In this document: piece by piece, positions 15,633 through 15,975 of the stretch
Position numbering within the stretch: the first letter of the stretch is position 1
Layout: the number at the start of each line of letters is the position of its first letter
Assembly: GCA_937952445.1 (NCBI GenBank)
Contig: CALGAA010000168.1
Location: 1 to 15,975, forward strand
DNA length: 15,975 nucleotides
Reading direction: 5' to 3'
Source of the DNA: an uncultured Bacteroidota bacterium
GTDB taxonomy: Bacteria; Bacteroidota; Bacteroidia; Chitinophagales; Saprospiraceae
Notes under the pieces: generated by a model
The model's database searches: none
What the model saw: the letters and a program-made list of their open reading frames with translations, nothing else
Told to the model about the DNA's origin: nothing
Translations under genes and position numbers: made by a program

Positions 15633-15975
15633 CACACATTAATACTGAATTTTAAAATCTGGCCACGTCGGTTGACGATAAATTCCATAGCGCTGTTTTC
15701 GGAGCCATCCAATTCTCTTAAAAAGTCACTTATTCTGGCCATTTCATACGAATTGACAGCGATGATGATGTCGCCTTTTTCAAAACCGGCTCGGTCTGCA
15801 GGGCTTCCCGAATCCACATTGGCCACGATCAATCCGTGTTTGACTGGCAAATTGTAATATTCGATCACCTCCCTGGTCAATTCTTCCAGCTCAAATCCGA
15901 GGTAGGGGCGGCTGGACATATCCTGGGTTTTGACCTGGGGCGCGCGGCCCTGAATAATATCGTCGATCACCTGCC
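15632..15975 (-). CDS. C-terminal PDZ domain of a probable HtrA/DegP-type serine protease, partial
   Basis: Only the last 113 codons are in the window; the 5' part lies beyond the right edge. The frame is open to the edge, so the GTG at 15970 need not be a start. The sequence begins with QVIDDIIQGR, then RPYLGFELEEL and a PDZ domain: YYNLPVKHGLIVANVDSGSPADRAGFEKGDIIIAVNSYEM. The linker helix followed by R-PYLG is how the protease domain joins its first PDZ domain in HtrA/DegP and related trypsin-like proteases. The catalytic triad cannot be seen here. If the assignment is right, the protein acts in periplasmic quality control. The only visible link to comF is the overlapping stop/start. A different PDZ protein, for example a carboxy-terminal protease, is less likely because the domain is at the very end. 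Confidence 0.75.
   Translation of the reverse strand, partial: QVIDDIIQGRAPQVKTQDMSSRPYLGFELEELTREVIEYYNLPVKHGLIVANVDSGSPADRAGFEKGDIIIAVNSYEMARISDFLRELDGSENSAMEFIVNRRGQILKFSINV

Noticed and set aside
1..15975. Mobile element, CRISPR array, defence system or RNA gene
   Set aside because: I saw no transposase, integrase, regularly spaced repeats, defence-type domains, or tRNA/rRNA sequence; base composition looks even by eye.

Overview
The window looks like chromosomal DNA of a Bacteroidota bacterium, possibly of the Saprospiria type, although the class is only a guess. The clues are promoter elements of the TTG / TAnnTTTG kind, poor Shine-Dalgarno sequences, and the gene content: a FucP-type sugar transporter, a DUF4038 glycosidase, a SASA-type esterase, a two-subunit KorAB and a HtrA-ComF pair. 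I see no insertion sequence, phage gene, CRISPR array, tRNA or rRNA.

Region 1 (1-4836, minus strand) reads M1 metallopeptidase, SAM methyltransferase, FucP-like transporter, then an exported DUF4038 (apiosidase-like) glycosidase cut by the left edge. The transporter and glycosidase look like a sugar uptake and processing pair. A perfect 9+9 bp inverted repeat just upstream of the transporter may be its operator. Region 2 (4837-6763) has a divergent promoter region and an exported SASA/SGNH carbohydrate esterase on the plus strand, which ends at a hairpin facing the next operon.

Region 3 (6764-11459, minus) is the most informative part: a tight three-gene operon. It encodes a FAD/NAD(P)-binding GltD-like protein with C-terminal ferredoxin domains, then a gamma-alpha fused 2-oxoacid oxidoreductase subunit, then the TPP/[4Fe-4S] beta subunit. 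The gap between the first two genes is 8 bp and the last two overlap by ATGA. Together they could form a self-contained 2-oxoacid (probably 2-oxoglutarate):NAD(P)+ oxidoreductase, an alternative to the classical 2-oxoglutarate dehydrogenase. Region 4 (11647-13143, minus) is a Wzx-like polysaccharide flippase with no glycosyltransferase beside it.

Region 5 (13301-14892, plus) has an M42 aminopeptidase with a good Bacteroidota -7 element, about 250 bp of noncoding DNA with hairpins and a palindrome, and a pterin-4a-carbinolamine dehydratase. Region 6 (14907-15975, minus) has a ComF phosphoribosyltransferase whose start overlaps the stop of a PDZ protein cut by the right edge, probably the C-terminus of a HtrA/DegP-type protease.

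Most of the window is recognisable metabolism. I found no clearly new multi-gene system. The items most worth a second look are the kor operon architecture and the two palindromes in front of the transporter and the dehydratase.
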